This document shows positions 1-8,461 of a DNA stretch of 64,000 nt, one piece after another. Within the stretch, counting starts at the first letter, position 1. Each line of letters opens with the position of its first letter. Under the pieces are notes generated by a model. That model ran no database searches, was not told the origin of the DNA, and was given only the letters and a program-made list of their open reading frames with translations. Made by a program: the position numbers and the translations under genes. This stretch comes from JBHJGU01 sp050331475 (lineage in GTDB: Bacteria > Pseudomonadota > Alphaproteobacteria > Caulobacterales > Maricaulaceae). The stretch is from contig JBHJGU010000049.1 in assembly GCA_050331475.1 (NCBI GenBank), positions 17,564 through 81,563 on the forward strand. The letters run 5' to 3'.

Positions 1-1
1 A

Positions 2-1258
2 ATCCGCAAACCGTCCGGCGACTTCAACCGCAAGTCTTTGAACTTGCATCATGGGCTGAACATCACCGACGAGTTCATGGAGGCGGTGCGCGCAGATGCG
101 GAGTTCGCCCTGCGCTCGCCGAAATCCGGCGAGGTCCTCAAGACCGTGAACGCCCGCAAGCTGTGGCAGAAAATCTTGGAGCTGCGGCTACAGACCGGTG
201 AGCCCTACATCATTTATTCGGACACGGTGAACCGCCAGCTCGCCTCCCACCAGCGCAAGCTGGGCATGAAGGTGCGCCAGTCGAATTTGTGCTCGGAAAT
301 CATGCTGGCCACCGGTGAGGATCATTTGGGCAAAGACCGCACCGCCGTGTGCTGTCTCTCCTCGCTGAATGCGGAAACCTATTTGGAGTGGCGCGACGAT
401 CCGCAATTCATTGAGGACGTTTTCCGTTTCCTCGACAATGTCTTGCAGGACTTCATCGATCGGGCGCCTCCGGAGATGGAGCGCGCGGTGTACTCCGCCC
501 TACGCGAGCGCTCGGTGGGCTTGGGACTGATGGGCTTCCACTCCTTCCTGCAGGCCCAAGGGGTGCCGTTTGAAAGCGCGCTAGCGAAGTCGTGGAATAT
601 GCGGATGTTCAAACACATTCGCCGCGAAGCTGACACGGCGTCTTTGCGCCTCGCCGAAGAGCGCGGCGCCTGCCCGGACGCAGAAGACATGGGCGTGAAA
701 ACCCGCTTCTCCCACAAGCTGGCTATTGCGCCCACGGCTTCGATTTCAATCATTTGCGGGGGAACGTCTGCGGGCATCGAGCCGATCCCGGCGAATATCT
801 ACACGCACAAGACGCTCTCAGGGTCGTTCTCGGTGAAGAACCCGCATTTGCAGCGGCTCCTCGCCGAGAAAGGGCTGGATAAGCCCGGCGTTTGGGCGAG
901 CATCCTCGAACAGGAAGGCTCTGTTCAACACCTTGATGAACTCACTGAAGACGAGAAGGCGACGTTTAAAACCGCTTTTGAAATCGACCAGCGCTGGGTG
1001 ATTGAATTAGCCGCGGATCGGACGCCGTTTATCTGTCAGTCCCAGTCGCTCAACGTTTTCATTCCTGCCGACGTGGATAAATGGGACTTGCACATGCTCC
1101 ATTGGACCGCGTGGGAAAAGGGCGTGAAGTCGCTTTATTATTGCCGGTCGAAGTCGATCCAGCGCGCCGCTTACGCGGGCAAAGCGGAGGCGGAGACCCA
1201 AATGACGGCAACGGTCGGGGAACGAACCGACTATGAAGAGTGTTTAGCCTGTCAGTAG
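2..1258 (+). CDS. nrdA: Ribonucleoside-diphosphate reductase alpha subunit, class Ia (5' truncated)
   Basis: Large catalytic subunit of aerobic ribonucleotide reductase, which reduces ribonucleoside diphosphates to deoxyribonucleotides in the cytoplasm with NrdB. The frame is already open at base 2, so the true start lies upstream of the window and about 419 C-terminal residues are visible. Active-site motifs are present: NLCSEI (thiyl-radical cysteine with its Asn and Glu partners), a second redox cysteine in AVCCLSS, and the paired radical-relay tyrosines in SLYYCRSK. The protein ends in a CLAC motif, which fits the mobile C-terminal cysteine pair that receives electrons from thioredoxin or glutaredoxin. 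nrdB follows after one intervening gene. Confidence 0.96.
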   Translation: MRKPSGDFNRKSLNLHHGLNITDEFMEAVRADAEFALRSPKSGEVLKTVNARKLWQKILELRLQTGEPYIIYSDTVNRQLASHQRKLGMKVRQSNLCSEIMLATGEDHLGKDRTAVCCLSSLNAETYLEWRDDPQFIEDVFRFLDNVLQDFIDRAPPEMERAVYSALRERSVGLGLMGFHSFLQAQGVPFESALAKSWNMRMFKHIRREADTASLRLAEERGACPDAEDMGVKTRFSHKLAIAPTASISIICGGTSAGIEPIPANIYTHKTLSGSFSVKNPHLQRLLAEKGLDKPGVWASILEQEGSVQHLDELTEDEKATFKTAFEIDQRWVIELAADRTPFICQSQSLNVFIPADVDKWDLHMLHWTAWEKGVKSLYYCRSKSIQRAAYAGKAEAETQMTATVGERTDYEECLACQ

Positions 1259-1400
1259 GGCGTGGCGCGCTATCGACGGCCCTAAACTGAACCATTGATC
1301 GGTTTGATTAAAATCGGATCGGTGTTTTCAGGTGGTATTCATTCCTGTCGTCTATCACGCGTCCGTGTTACCGTATCTTTGGTGGGCGACAGGGTGATGC

Positions 1401-2309
1401 ATGCGGTCTCAGCGGAAAATGGCGAAGCACGGGGTCGCGGGCCTATTGGGCTTGGGGGCTATGGTCGCCCTTTGCACCGGAAGCGCGGCGCAAGCGCCTC
1501 AACTCGATCACCTTCCAGACGCAGAACCGACGCGTAAGTCAAACGCTCAATCTAAACCCCGGCTGTTCTCCGTCGGCGCCCTAGCCCCGCGCGCGCCGAT
1601 CGACGATCCGAAATTTAAGGCGGCGATGAGCGGTGTGTCTCAGACGCGCGCACCGGTACGTAACGTGTCCTCCCACATTCGCGGCGGTGACCCGGTGTTA
1701 GACGCCCAACGCGTGCAAATCGAAAGCCGGTACAAGGCGGCGTTAGGAACGAAAGTTCGCACCACCTTCACCGCGGACGTGACCGAGATTGACCCCGCCA
1801 ATAATCGGCTCGACGCGGTCGCAGCGCGCGAGCATTTGGTGGGCTATTACGGCGTGGCGCCGTTAAACGACGACCTGCGTCAGGTGGATGTGTCTTACGA
1901 AGTCGCCGCCCCGTTCGATGGTCCCGGCGGCTTGCAGGTTGAGGTCGCGCCACGCGCCGCCGCCTTCGCTGGGGCGGAAGCGAATGGCGGCGGGGTGGGC
2001 GCGCTTGTTCGGTTTGGCGAGAACTTTTCCGGACCGCGGCGGCAAGGCGAACCGGCGTGGTATGTCTTTGCGGGCGCGGACGCGCAAACCGTCACCCTCG
2101 ACCCACGCGCGGGTTTTGAGCTCGACGAAGTGGTTCGGGTTGAGGACCGCGCCGTGATCGGCGATTTGCAAGCCGGTCTGGCGATGAAAGTGGGGCCGGC
2201 CGATTTGGGCGTGTCCTATATCCGCCGGCGCACCCGGCTCACCGCGGGCGGGCTGGAGCAGCGGCGGGATGACAATTTCGCCGCCGTCTCGCTGTCTTTG
2301 CGGCGCTAG
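1401..2309 (+). CDS. Exported beta-barrel-like protein between nrdA and nrdB (possible LpxR/DUF2219 relative)
   Basis: A 302-residue protein with a basic start, a hydrophobic stretch around residues 12-25 and a likely signal-peptidase site after GSAAQA. The C-terminal ~150 residues alternate polar and hydrophobic residues as outer-membrane beta strands do, and the chain ends in SLSLRR. The section around YVFAGADAQ and GFELDEVV recalls LpxR-type lipid A deacylases (DUF2219), but the protein is short and I cannot identify the LpxR catalytic residues, so an enzymatic role is not claimed. A second ATG at 1419 is also a possible start. The gene sits in the nrd locus in the same orientation; nothing in the sequence explains that placement. 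Confidence 0.7.
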   Translation: MRSQRKMAKHGVAGLLGLGAMVALCTGSAAQAPQLDHLPDAEPTRKSNAQSKPRLFSVGALAPRAPIDDPKFKAAMSGVSQTRAPVRNVSSHIRGGDPVLDAQRVQIESRYKAALGTKVRTTFTADVTEIDPANNRLDAVAAREHLVGYYGVAPLNDDLRQVDVSYEVAAPFDGPGGLQVEVAPRAAAFAGAEANGGGVGALVRFGENFSGPRRQGEPAWYVFAGADAQTVTLDPRAGFELDEVVRVEDRAVIGDLQAGLAMKVGPADLGVSYIRRRTRLTAGGLEQRRDDNFAAVSLSLRR

Positions 2310-2486
2310 ATCGTCGGGCGATTAATCGGCGTACCCCGGTGATCTAGATGATCAAGGGGTCGCGCCGGAGACTGCAAAAAACCGGCTTCCACTTTTTCGT
2401 CCCGCGCTAGGCCTCTGCGTTCTCCCCAGCCGACACATTTTCTGTGGGTGGTTCGTGACTAGCACTGGACGTCGCTGGGTTTCAGG

Positions 2487-2502
2487 CCACAATATCTAGC
2501 GG
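2487..2502. promoter_or_regulatory. Possible NrdR box upstream of nrdB
   Basis: The 16 bases ccacaatatctagcgg match the core of the NrdR consensus (acaCwAtATaTwGtgt) mainly in the middle ten positions. They lie about 40 bases before the nrdB start, where the repressor NrdR would be expected to act. NrdR sites normally occur as a pair about three helical turns apart; a convincing second copy was not found, so this is tentative. Confidence 0.35.
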
Positions 2503-2539
2503 TGAGGCGCGAACTGCGCCATTGATTCGGGAGCTTCCC

Positions 2540-3562
2540 ATGCCGTTGGATATCGCGCCGTCGCCGGGTCTCATGACGCCGAGCCATTCCTATAAGCCGT
2601 TTCGGTATCCGTGGGCGTATGACTATTGGAAGCGCCAACAGCAAGTGCATTGGATGCCCGAGGAAGTGCCGCTCGGTGAAGACTGTAAGGACTGGGCAAC
2701 GAAATTGTCTGATGGGGAGCGGAATTTGCTCACCCAAATCTTCCGGTTCTTTACGCAGTCGGATGTTGAAGTCAATGATAACTACATGGAGCGCTACGCC
2801 CGCGTCTTTAAACCGACTGAGGTGAAGATGATGCTGGCGTCGTTTGCGAATATGGAGACAATCCATATTGCAGCTTACGCGCTCTTGCTGGAAACCATCG
2901 GCATGCCGGAGGCGGAATTCGCCGCCTTCCTGCAATACGAAGAAATGGCGGCCAAGCACGACTATATGCAGCAATTCGGCGTGGACACGGAGGCCGATAT
3001 TGCGCGGACGCTGGCGATGTTCGGCGCGTTCACCGAAGGGCTGCAATTATTCGCCTCCTTCGCCATGCTGATGAATTTTCCGCGCTTTAACAAGATGAAG
3101 GGCATGGGGCAGATCGTGTCCTGGTCGGTGCGCGATGAAAGTTTGCACTGCGAAGGTATTATCCGATTGTTTCATGACTTTGCCGCAGAAACCCGGTGTT
3201 TAACGCCGGGCCTGCGCGATGATATCGTCGATTGCTGCAAAACAGTTGTTAGCCTGGAAGACAAATTCATCGATCTCGCCTTCGAGCTCGGCGCGGTCGA
3301 GGGCATGACGCCAGACGATATTAAAACTTACATCCGCTACATCGCCGACTGGCGGTTAAGCCAGTTGCATTTGCCGAAAGTCTACGGCGTTAAAGAGCAC
3401 CCGATCCCATGGTTGAGCGAAATGCTGAACGGGGTTGAGCACGCGAATTTCTTCGAAGCGCGCGCGACTGAATACTCCAAAGCCAGCACGGCGGGGGAAT
3501 GGCACGGCGCCGACGGGGTTTGGGCGAATTTCGACAAGCTGGTGTCGGCCGGCGCTCGCTGA
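2540..3562 (+). CDS. nrdB: Ribonucleoside-diphosphate reductase beta subunit, class Ia
   Basis: Small subunit of class Ia ribonucleotide reductase; it houses the diiron-tyrosyl radical cofactor. The ATG at 2540 is chosen because GGGAG precedes it at normal spacing. From this start the metal ligands and radical residue are D75, E106, H109 and Y113, each nine below the E. coli numbering D84, E115, H118 and Y122. Further ligands fall in AFTEGLQ and VRDESLHCE. The radical tyrosine is retained, so this is a conventional class I enzyme and not a tyrosine-less variant. Length is 340 residues. It works with the nrdA product encoded upstream. Confidence 0.96.
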   Translation: MPLDIAPSPGLMTPSHSYKPFRYPWAYDYWKRQQQVHWMPEEVPLGEDCKDWATKLSDGERNLLTQIFRFFTQSDVEVNDNYMERYARVFKPTEVKMMLASFANMETIHIAAYALLLETIGMPEAEFAAFLQYEEMAAKHDYMQQFGVDTEADIARTLAMFGAFTEGLQLFASFAMLMNFPRFNKMKGMGQIVSWSVRDESLHCEGIIRLFHDFAAETRCLTPGLRDDIVDCCKTVVSLEDKFIDLAFELGAVEGMTPDDIKTYIRYIADWRLSQLHLPKVYGVKEHPIPWLSEMLNGVEHANFFEARATEYSKASTAGEWHGADGVWANFDKLVSAGAR

Positions 3563-3667
3563 CAGCGCGCCCGACCTCTCGACAGAGCCCGTGTCCGCGC
3601 GTATCCGTTAGACAAACGCCGACACGGGTCGGCTGACGATAATCCGCCTGTTTGAGGATCGCGCCCG

Positions 3668-3886
3668 ATGTCTGACGGACCCCACCGCATCACTATTTTG
3701 GCGAAAACATTCTCCGCCGCCGCGATGGAGTTTCATCGCTCCAAGATGTCCGAAAAAGGCTATCGCATGGAAGGCCGCATAGAGCCCGCTGTGTTCCAAA
3801 TGATCGAAGACGTGTCCGCGCCGTCGGACCTTTTCGACGGCGAGCCTCTGTTTGCGGTCACCTTCGTCAAGCGCGACGCGGAATAG
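3668..3886 (+). CDS. Small conserved-looking hypothetical protein downstream of nrdB
   Basis: A 72-residue soluble protein with no signal peptide or membrane segment. It begins 105 bases after nrdB and ends just before the phosphatase gene. Composition and codon use match the neighbours. The middle is helical and charged (EFHRSKMSEKGYRMEG) and the end is acidic then hydrophobic. I do not recognise the family. Its position between nrdB and a phosphatase gives no firm clue, although it could be co-transcribed with either. Confidence 0.6.
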   Translation: MSDGPHRITILAKTFSAAAMEFHRSKMSEKGYRMEGRIEPAVFQMIEDVSAPSDLFDGEPLFAVTFVKRDAE

Positions 3887-3896
3887 CGTCAGGCTT

Positions 3897-4679
3897 GTGC
3901 GCGACCGGCTGATCTCGCTCGACGGGGTCCATAACTTTCGAGATTTCGGCGGCTGGACAGCGGCCGAGGGCGCCTTTGTCCCGCGTGGCCGGTTATTGCG
4001 GTCGGGCCAGTTGTCCCGCGCGACGCCTGACGATCAACGGGCGATCGCCGCGTTGGGCGTCACACTCGTGGCGGATTTGCGCCGGCCCAGCGAACGCCAG
4101 GCGGAGCCCTCTCCATGGTCCGCAATGGGCGCGCCGGAGGTGATGGTTGATGAGCTGTCTGGGGATGGTTTGGCCCCGCACATGCGGTTTCTGATGGAGG
4201 CGGAGCTGACCCCCGCTTCCACACGCGCGTTCATGCAAGAGACCTACGCTCGACTACCGTTTGAGCCGAGCCATCAGCACTTATTCTCGGAGACCCTTCG
4301 GCGCGCGGCCGACGACCATGGCCCACTGCTCATTCACTGTGCGGCGGGTAAAGACCGAACGGGCGTCCTGGCGGCGGTGCTTTTGACGGTGTTAGGGGTC
4401 TCTCGGGAGGCGATCTACGCCGATTACGTGTTCACCAACGAGGCGGTGGATCTCGACGCGCTGTTGCCGGCCTTGGCCGAACGGGTGAGCCGCCGACGCG
4501 GCCAGACCTTGGACGCGGAGGCCGTACGCCCCATGATGGGGGTCGAGGCGGGATATTTGGACGCCGCCTTCGCCGCCATTGACGCTCATCATGGGGGTGT
4601 CGAGGGGTATGTGGAGCACGCTTTGGGCCTCGATGCCGATCACCGAAAGCGGTTGCGCGACGCGCTGAGCGCTGACTAG
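3897..4679 (+). CDS. Tyrosine-protein phosphatase (Y_phosphatase3 type)
   Basis: A cytosolic dual-specificity/tyrosine phosphatase family protein of 260 residues. The N-terminus has the family signature NFRDFGG followed by GRLLRSGQLSR, and the catalytic P-loop is HCAAGKDRTGV with the nucleophilic cysteine at residue 148 and the phosphate-binding arginine six residues later. The start is ambiguous: GTG at 3897 is preferred because it falls just after the upstream gene and leaves the family start intact, while a start at 3852 would overlap that gene by 35 bases. The substrate cannot be told from sequence. It is followed by pabB after six bases. Confidence 0.88.
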   Translation: MRDRLISLDGVHNFRDFGGWTAAEGAFVPRGRLLRSGQLSRATPDDQRAIAALGVTLVADLRRPSERQAEPSPWSAMGAPEVMVDELSGDGLAPHMRFLMEAELTPASTRAFMQETYARLPFEPSHQHLFSETLRRAADDHGPLLIHCAAGKDRTGVLAAVLLTVLGVSREAIYADYVFTNEAVDLDALLPALAERVSRRRGQTLDAEAVRPMMGVEAGYLDAAFAAIDAHHGGVEGYVEHALGLDADHRKRLRDALSAD

Positions 4680-4685
4680 CCCGCC

Positions 4686-5993
4686 ATGGCGGGGCTTCGC
4701 CGGTCTATCCCCTGGCGCGATCCGGTGGATGCGTTTGCGCCCCTCGCCGGGGAGCCTTACGCGGTCTGCCTCTTGAGCGCGGGTTTGGACCGGTGGTCGA
4801 TGATCGCCGCAGACCCCGAGGCGACGATTGCGGCCACGGGCGAAAACCCATTCGCGGATTTGCGCCACGCCTTGGCCTCGGTGGCGCGGTTTGCGACCGC
4901 CGACCCGCCGTTAAGCGTCGGCGCGTTCGGTGGTTTCAGTTATGAGGCGGGCGCCGTGTTCGATCGGGCCGCCCGCTTAAGCGGCTCACCATGGCCCGAC
5001 GCCGCCTGGGGCGTGTACGCCGCCATTGCGGTTTTCGACCATCACACCAAGACCGCCTGGGTGGCCGGGGCGGACGGACCCACCGCGCACTTAGCGGCTC
5101 GCTTGGGTGGCCCCGGCGCCGCGAGCGCTGCTTCGTCCGCGCTGGCGGCGCTGACCCCGCGCAACACCGACGCCTGGGTGCGCGCCCGGATCGTCGCGGC
5201 GCAAGAGGCGATCCGCGCGGGCGCGGTGTTCCAGGTCAATGTCAGCCGCGCGTATGAGGCGCAGACCCAGGCGGCGCCCTTCGCCGTTTGGCGCGATCTG
5301 GTCCGCGCTAGCCCCGCGCCTTTTAGCGCCTTCATGGCGCTGGACCCGGACCGCGTAATCGCAGGACATGCGCCGGAGCGATTTCTGTCCGTGGACGCCA
5401 AAGGACGGGTCCGCGCGGAGCCCATCAAAGGCACCCGCCCCCGACGCTCGGACCCACGGGAAGACGACGCCTTGGCGCAACCGCTGGTCAGCTCGGAGAA
5501 AGACCGCGCCGAAAACCGCATGATTGTCGATCTGATGCGCAACGACCTGGCTCGGGTTTGCCGGCCTGGCAGCGTCCGGGTTCCCCAGTTCGCAAGCTTG
5601 CGGTCCTGGCCGTCGGTCCATCATCTCGTCTCGGTGATCGAAGGACTGTTGCGCGCGGACGCGGACGGGTTCGATCTCCTGGAGGCCAGCTTTCCCCCCG
5701 GCTCGATCACCGGCGCGCCGAAACTTGCGGCGTGTGAGTGGATCGCTCAGCTCGAGGACGGCCCGCGCGGGCCCTATTGCGGCGCTATGGGGTGGATCGC
5801 CCCCGACGGCCGCTTGGATTTGAATGTGGCGATCCGCACGATCGGCTTTCTAAGACGCGGACGGTTATGGGCGGCCGAAGCGCGCGCCGGCGCCGGGATC
5901 ACCATCGGATCGGACCCCGATGACGAGGTCGCGGAAATGGATCACAAGATCGCTGCGATCCGGTCTGCGTTCGCCCTCGGATGCTCGCTGTGA
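4686..5993 (+). CDS. pabB: Aminodeoxychorismate synthase component I
   Basis: Chorismate-using enzyme that makes 4-amino-4-deoxychorismate for p-aminobenzoate and folate synthesis, using ammonia supplied by a PabA glutaminase not present in this window. The 435 residues carry the chorismate-binding core: EPIKGTRPR near residue 242, ENRMIVDLMRNDLARVC near 276, and SFPPGSITGAPK near 338. The last motif points to PabB rather than anthranilate synthase TrpE. The stop overlaps the start of pabC by 13 bases, so the two steps are translated together. Confidence 0.93.
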   Translation: MAGLRRSIPWRDPVDAFAPLAGEPYAVCLLSAGLDRWSMIAADPEATIAATGENPFADLRHALASVARFATADPPLSVGAFGGFSYEAGAVFDRAARLSGSPWPDAAWGVYAAIAVFDHHTKTAWVAGADGPTAHLAARLGGPGAASAASSALAALTPRNTDAWVRARIVAAQEAIRAGAVFQVNVSRAYEAQTQAAPFAVWRDLVRASPAPFSAFMALDPDRVIAGHAPERFLSVDAKGRVRAEPIKGTRPRRSDPREDDALAQPLVSSEKDRAENRMIVDLMRNDLARVCRPGSVRVPQFASLRSWPSVHHLVSVIEGLLRADADGFDLLEASFPPGSITGAPKLAACEWIAQLEDGPRGPYCGAMGWIAPDGRLDLNVAIRTIGFLRRGRLWAAEARAGAGITIGSDPDDEVAEMDHKIAAIRSAFALGCSL

Positions 5994-6817
5994 CCGACTG
6001 GGCGTGGATTGGCGGCCGGGTGGTCCCTGCCGACCATATCGTGGCGCACGCCGATGACCGTGGCCTGACCCTTGGTGTGGGCGTTTTCGAAACCATACGG
6101 GTTCGTCACGGCGCGCCTTTGCGTTGGGACGCGCACCAAACCCGCCTGCTGGCCGGGCTTACGGCCCTGGGCGTCCCGCCGCCGACAGCGCTCGCCCATG
6201 CGCGCACGGGCATGGCTGCGCTCGCCTCACGCGCGGGCCTTTCCGACGCGGTGGCTCGTCTTAGTGTCAGCGCCGGACCAGGACCGCGCGGGCTCAACCC
6301 GCCGTCGGTGCGACACAGTTGGGCGTGGATGACGCTCGCGCCGCGGCCTCATCCGCCGACAGCCGTGCGGTTGGCCAGCGTGTCAGTTCCGCGCCATCCC
6401 GACGCCCCATCATGCCGGTATAAGACGCTGAGCTATGGGGATGGTGTCGTTGCGCGGGCACAAGCGGCGGCTTCTGGCGCGGACTGGGGCCTAATGCGCG
6501 GCCCGGACGGCGCGGTTGCAGGCGCCGATTGCGCCAATGTGTTTTGGTTCGACGGCGACGTTTTGTACACACCCAGCCGTCGCACGGGCGCGTTGGCGGG
6601 GGTTACACGCTTAGCGATCTTGAAGGCGGCGCGGGCATGGCGGTGGCCGGTTCGGATCGGGCGGTTCAGCGCGGACGCTCTAAAAGCCGGTCGGGATGTT
6701 TTCGTGAGCAACACCGTCATCGGCGTCGCGCCGGTCGTAACGATCGACGACGCACCGACTGACCAGAGCGCGCTTGAGCGTTTAGCCCGTTTACGGACGC
6801 ACTTGGAGGCGGCTTAG
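5981..6817 (+). CDS. pabC: Aminodeoxychorismate lyase-like PLP enzyme (class IV aminotransferase fold)
   Basis: Expected to release pyruvate from aminodeoxychorismate, giving p-aminobenzoate. It directly overlaps pabB, which supports the role. The PLP lysine is K148 in RYKTLSYGDG, and the later DCANVFWFDG...YTPS stretch matches the ECCAANLFW region of E. coli PabC. In that stretch the glutamate that normally contacts the pyridine nitrogen of PLP aligns with glycine 181 (VAGADCAN); an aspartate lies two residues on. The protein may use that aspartate or have altered activity. Its stop codon overlaps that of the convergent tadE-like gene by four bases. Confidence 0.85.
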   Translation: MLAVTDWAWIGGRVVPADHIVAHADDRGLTLGVGVFETIRVRHGAPLRWDAHQTRLLAGLTALGVPPPTALAHARTGMAALASRAGLSDAVARLSVSAGPGPRGLNPPSVRHSWAWMTLAPRPHPPTAVRLASVSVPRHPDAPSCRYKTLSYGDGVVARAQAAASGADWGLMRGPDGAVAGADCANVFWFDGDVLYTPSRRTGALAGVTRLAILKAARAWRWPVRIGRFSADALKAGRDVFVSNTVIGVAPVVTIDDAPTDQSALERLARLRTHLEAA

Positions 6818-7371
6818 CAATTGTTCGGCAAGTCGACCAACAGTCCCTGACGGGGGCGTTGGCGGAATGTGTTGCCTAAATCCCAAACGCCCGACGGGTT
6901 CAACGACGCGATCGCCGATGTAAATCCGTACTCCACCTCCGCCAGGATAAAGCTGTCGTCCTCCGCCAACAACAGGCCTGGAGGCGGGGTGACGGTGCTG
7001 TTGGTGGCGAGCGGGGAAAAGTCGCCCTGAGCGCAGCTTTCGCGCACAAGCGCATTATTCGAGCTGTCGAGCTGGATCGTGCTGATGCGCATGCTCAACG
7101 TCGTTTCCGGATAAGGCCGCATGCTGAGTTCGCCCGCCCGGAAGATATTGTTCAATTCATTATTCGACACCACGTCGTCACGCGCCGTCAAATCGCCGAT
7201 TGTAAACGCTGTGGTGATCACTTTTCGATTGACCAACAAAGCTAGCCCAAGTTCCGCGACCCCGAGAAACATGACAATCATGATTGGCGCCAGGATGACG
7301 AATTCGATCGCCGCGACCCCACGAAGATCTCGGATAAAACGTTGCGGAAGAGATTTCAGGTCGCGCATCAT
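6814..7371 (-). CDS. TadE-like minor pilin (second of two)
   Basis: A 185-residue membrane-anchored pseudopilin of the TadE/TadF group. A short basic N-terminus is followed by the class signature GVAAIEFVILAPIM and one transmembrane helix at about residues 22-45; the rest would be periplasmic. Two cysteines (in ESCAQG and at the C-terminus) could form a disulfide. Proteins of this group are minor components needed for Flp pilus assembly. It starts on a TGATG overlap with the stop of the preceding tadE-like gene, so the two are translationally coupled. It belongs to the minus-strand arm of the Tad locus. Confidence 0.88.
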   Translation of the reverse strand: MMRDLKSLPQRFIRDLRGVAAIEFVILAPIMIVMFLGVAELGLALLVNRKVITTAFTIGDLTARDDVVSNNELNNIFRAGELSMRPYPETTLSMRISTIQLDSSNNALVRESCAQGDFSPLATNSTVTPPPGLLLAEDDSFILAEVEYGFTSAIASLNPSGVWDLGNTFRQRPRQGLLVDLPNNC

Positions 7372-7922
7372 CAGAAGGGCTCGTTGCGAAATGACAATGT
7401 GGACAACAGAAAAACTCGATCATCGCCGTTGTTCGCGAGAAACGGAGCGAGGAAGGGCGTGACGACCCGCCAATTCACCCCAACTGAGACAACGATCACG
7501 TCGTTAGGACCGCCCGCATCAAAAGCCAGATCGGAGAGGTCAATCTCCCCCTCGTCGTTCTGGGCGAACGGCAGTGTGTTCGTGCTGCCGAAGTCGGCGA
7601 AACGGCGCACATCGACGATTAGGTCATCGCAATTCACCAGCCCGCCCATGCCCTGGCAAACCGTGGTGGTGAACGCGGCCGGGTTTGCGCCCGCAACCTG
7701 CAATTCGCCGGTGCGAATGTCGCGAGACGCCTCCAACGCGCCGTTATCCAGCGCCGACGAAACAAAAAAGATCACCGAAATCTCGATAATCGCGAAAACC
7801 AGGGTGATAAATGGGACGGCGATGATCGCAATCTCGACGTCTGCGACGCCGTCTCGATCAGCGCTGAAGCGTCGGCAAGCGCGTGATAGACGCGGTATAA
7901 AGTTCTTTTTGTCACAAGCCAT
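7371..7922 (-). CDS. TadE-like minor pilin (first of two)
   Basis: A 183-residue TadE-family pseudopilin. The N-terminus is basic, then DGVADVEIAIIAVPFITLVFA provides the prepilin-like processing site and a single transmembrane helix at about residues 28-50. The acidic residue after the glycine is kept in the EIAI position. A large periplasmic part follows with two cysteines (VCQGM and VNCDD). A strong GAGGAG ribosome-binding site precedes the start. The gene lies between the pilus N-domain gene and the second tadE-like gene, forming a three-gene minor-pilin operon that diverges from the main pilin genes. Confidence 0.88.
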   Translation of the reverse strand: MACDKKNFIPRLSRACRRFSADRDGVADVEIAIIAVPFITLVFAIIEISVIFFVSSALDNGALEASRDIRTGELQVAGANPAAFTTTVCQGMGGLVNCDDLIVDVRRFADFGSTNTLPFAQNDEGEIDLSDLAFDAGGPNDVIVVSVGVNWRVVTPFLAPFLANNGDDRVFLLSTLSFRNEPF

Positions 7923-8002
7923 AAGAACTCCTCGCCCGAAAACGTTTCAAAACGATAACGGAACGGTGTAAGCGATGGCTTAAAATCGCCGACTGAATTC
8001 GT

Positions 8003-8461
8003 CTATTGTTGGCCTTGGCCCTGTTCACCGCCACGTCCTAGTTCAATCAGGGCATTCTTCTGAGCTGTAACCGCGTCGAAGAATAAGACTTCATCCCCGA
8101 CCGCGGGGGTAGCGTCGCAGTCTGGATTGCACAAAAAGCTGCGCCGGTCTGGACCGCGGCTGAGCGTCACTAAACTTGTGTCCGCGTAGGTGACCGTGAT
8201 CGGCTTACTCAACATGACAGCGCCGGAGTCGTTCAACACCAACAAATTGGTTTGACCCGGGCTCCGGCCCGTCACCACCAAAGTTTTCGAATCTTGAACC
8301 GATACGCCAGCAATTGATGGGTTGCCTAACACCACGCCCGTCGCAGGTTGGGCCAGCCGAACGACGCTGGCGTGATCGACATGGATCGAGACCGGATCAG
8401 CCCAGCCCACAGACGCAAGGCTGAAAAGCGCGATCGTCGGAATGAGTTTAAATAGTGACAT
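8003..8461 (-). CDS. Stand-alone pilus assembly N-terminal-domain protein (CpaC N-domain-like)
   Basis: A 152-residue secreted protein: signal peptide MSLFKLIPTIALFSLASVGWA, then a domain resembling the N-terminal pilus domain of CpaC/RcpA secretins (VVLGNPSIAGVSVQDSKTL, then GRSPGQTNLLVLND). The secretin domain itself is absent. A C-terminal extension holds a CNPDC pair and ends in a Gly/Gln-rich tail. Start 8461 is chosen for the GAGGAG just upstream; an upstream in-frame ATG lacks such a site. It probably binds the secretin or another periplasmic pilus part. It leads the minus-strand arm with the two tadE-like genes. Confidence 0.85.
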   Translation of the reverse strand: MSLFKLIPTIALFSLASVGWADPVSIHVDHASVVRLAQPATGVVLGNPSIAGVSVQDSKTLVVTGRSPGQTNLLVLNDSGAVMLSKPITVTYADTSLVTLSRGPDRRSFLCNPDCDATPAVGDEVLFFDAVTAQKNALIELGRGGEQGQGQQ

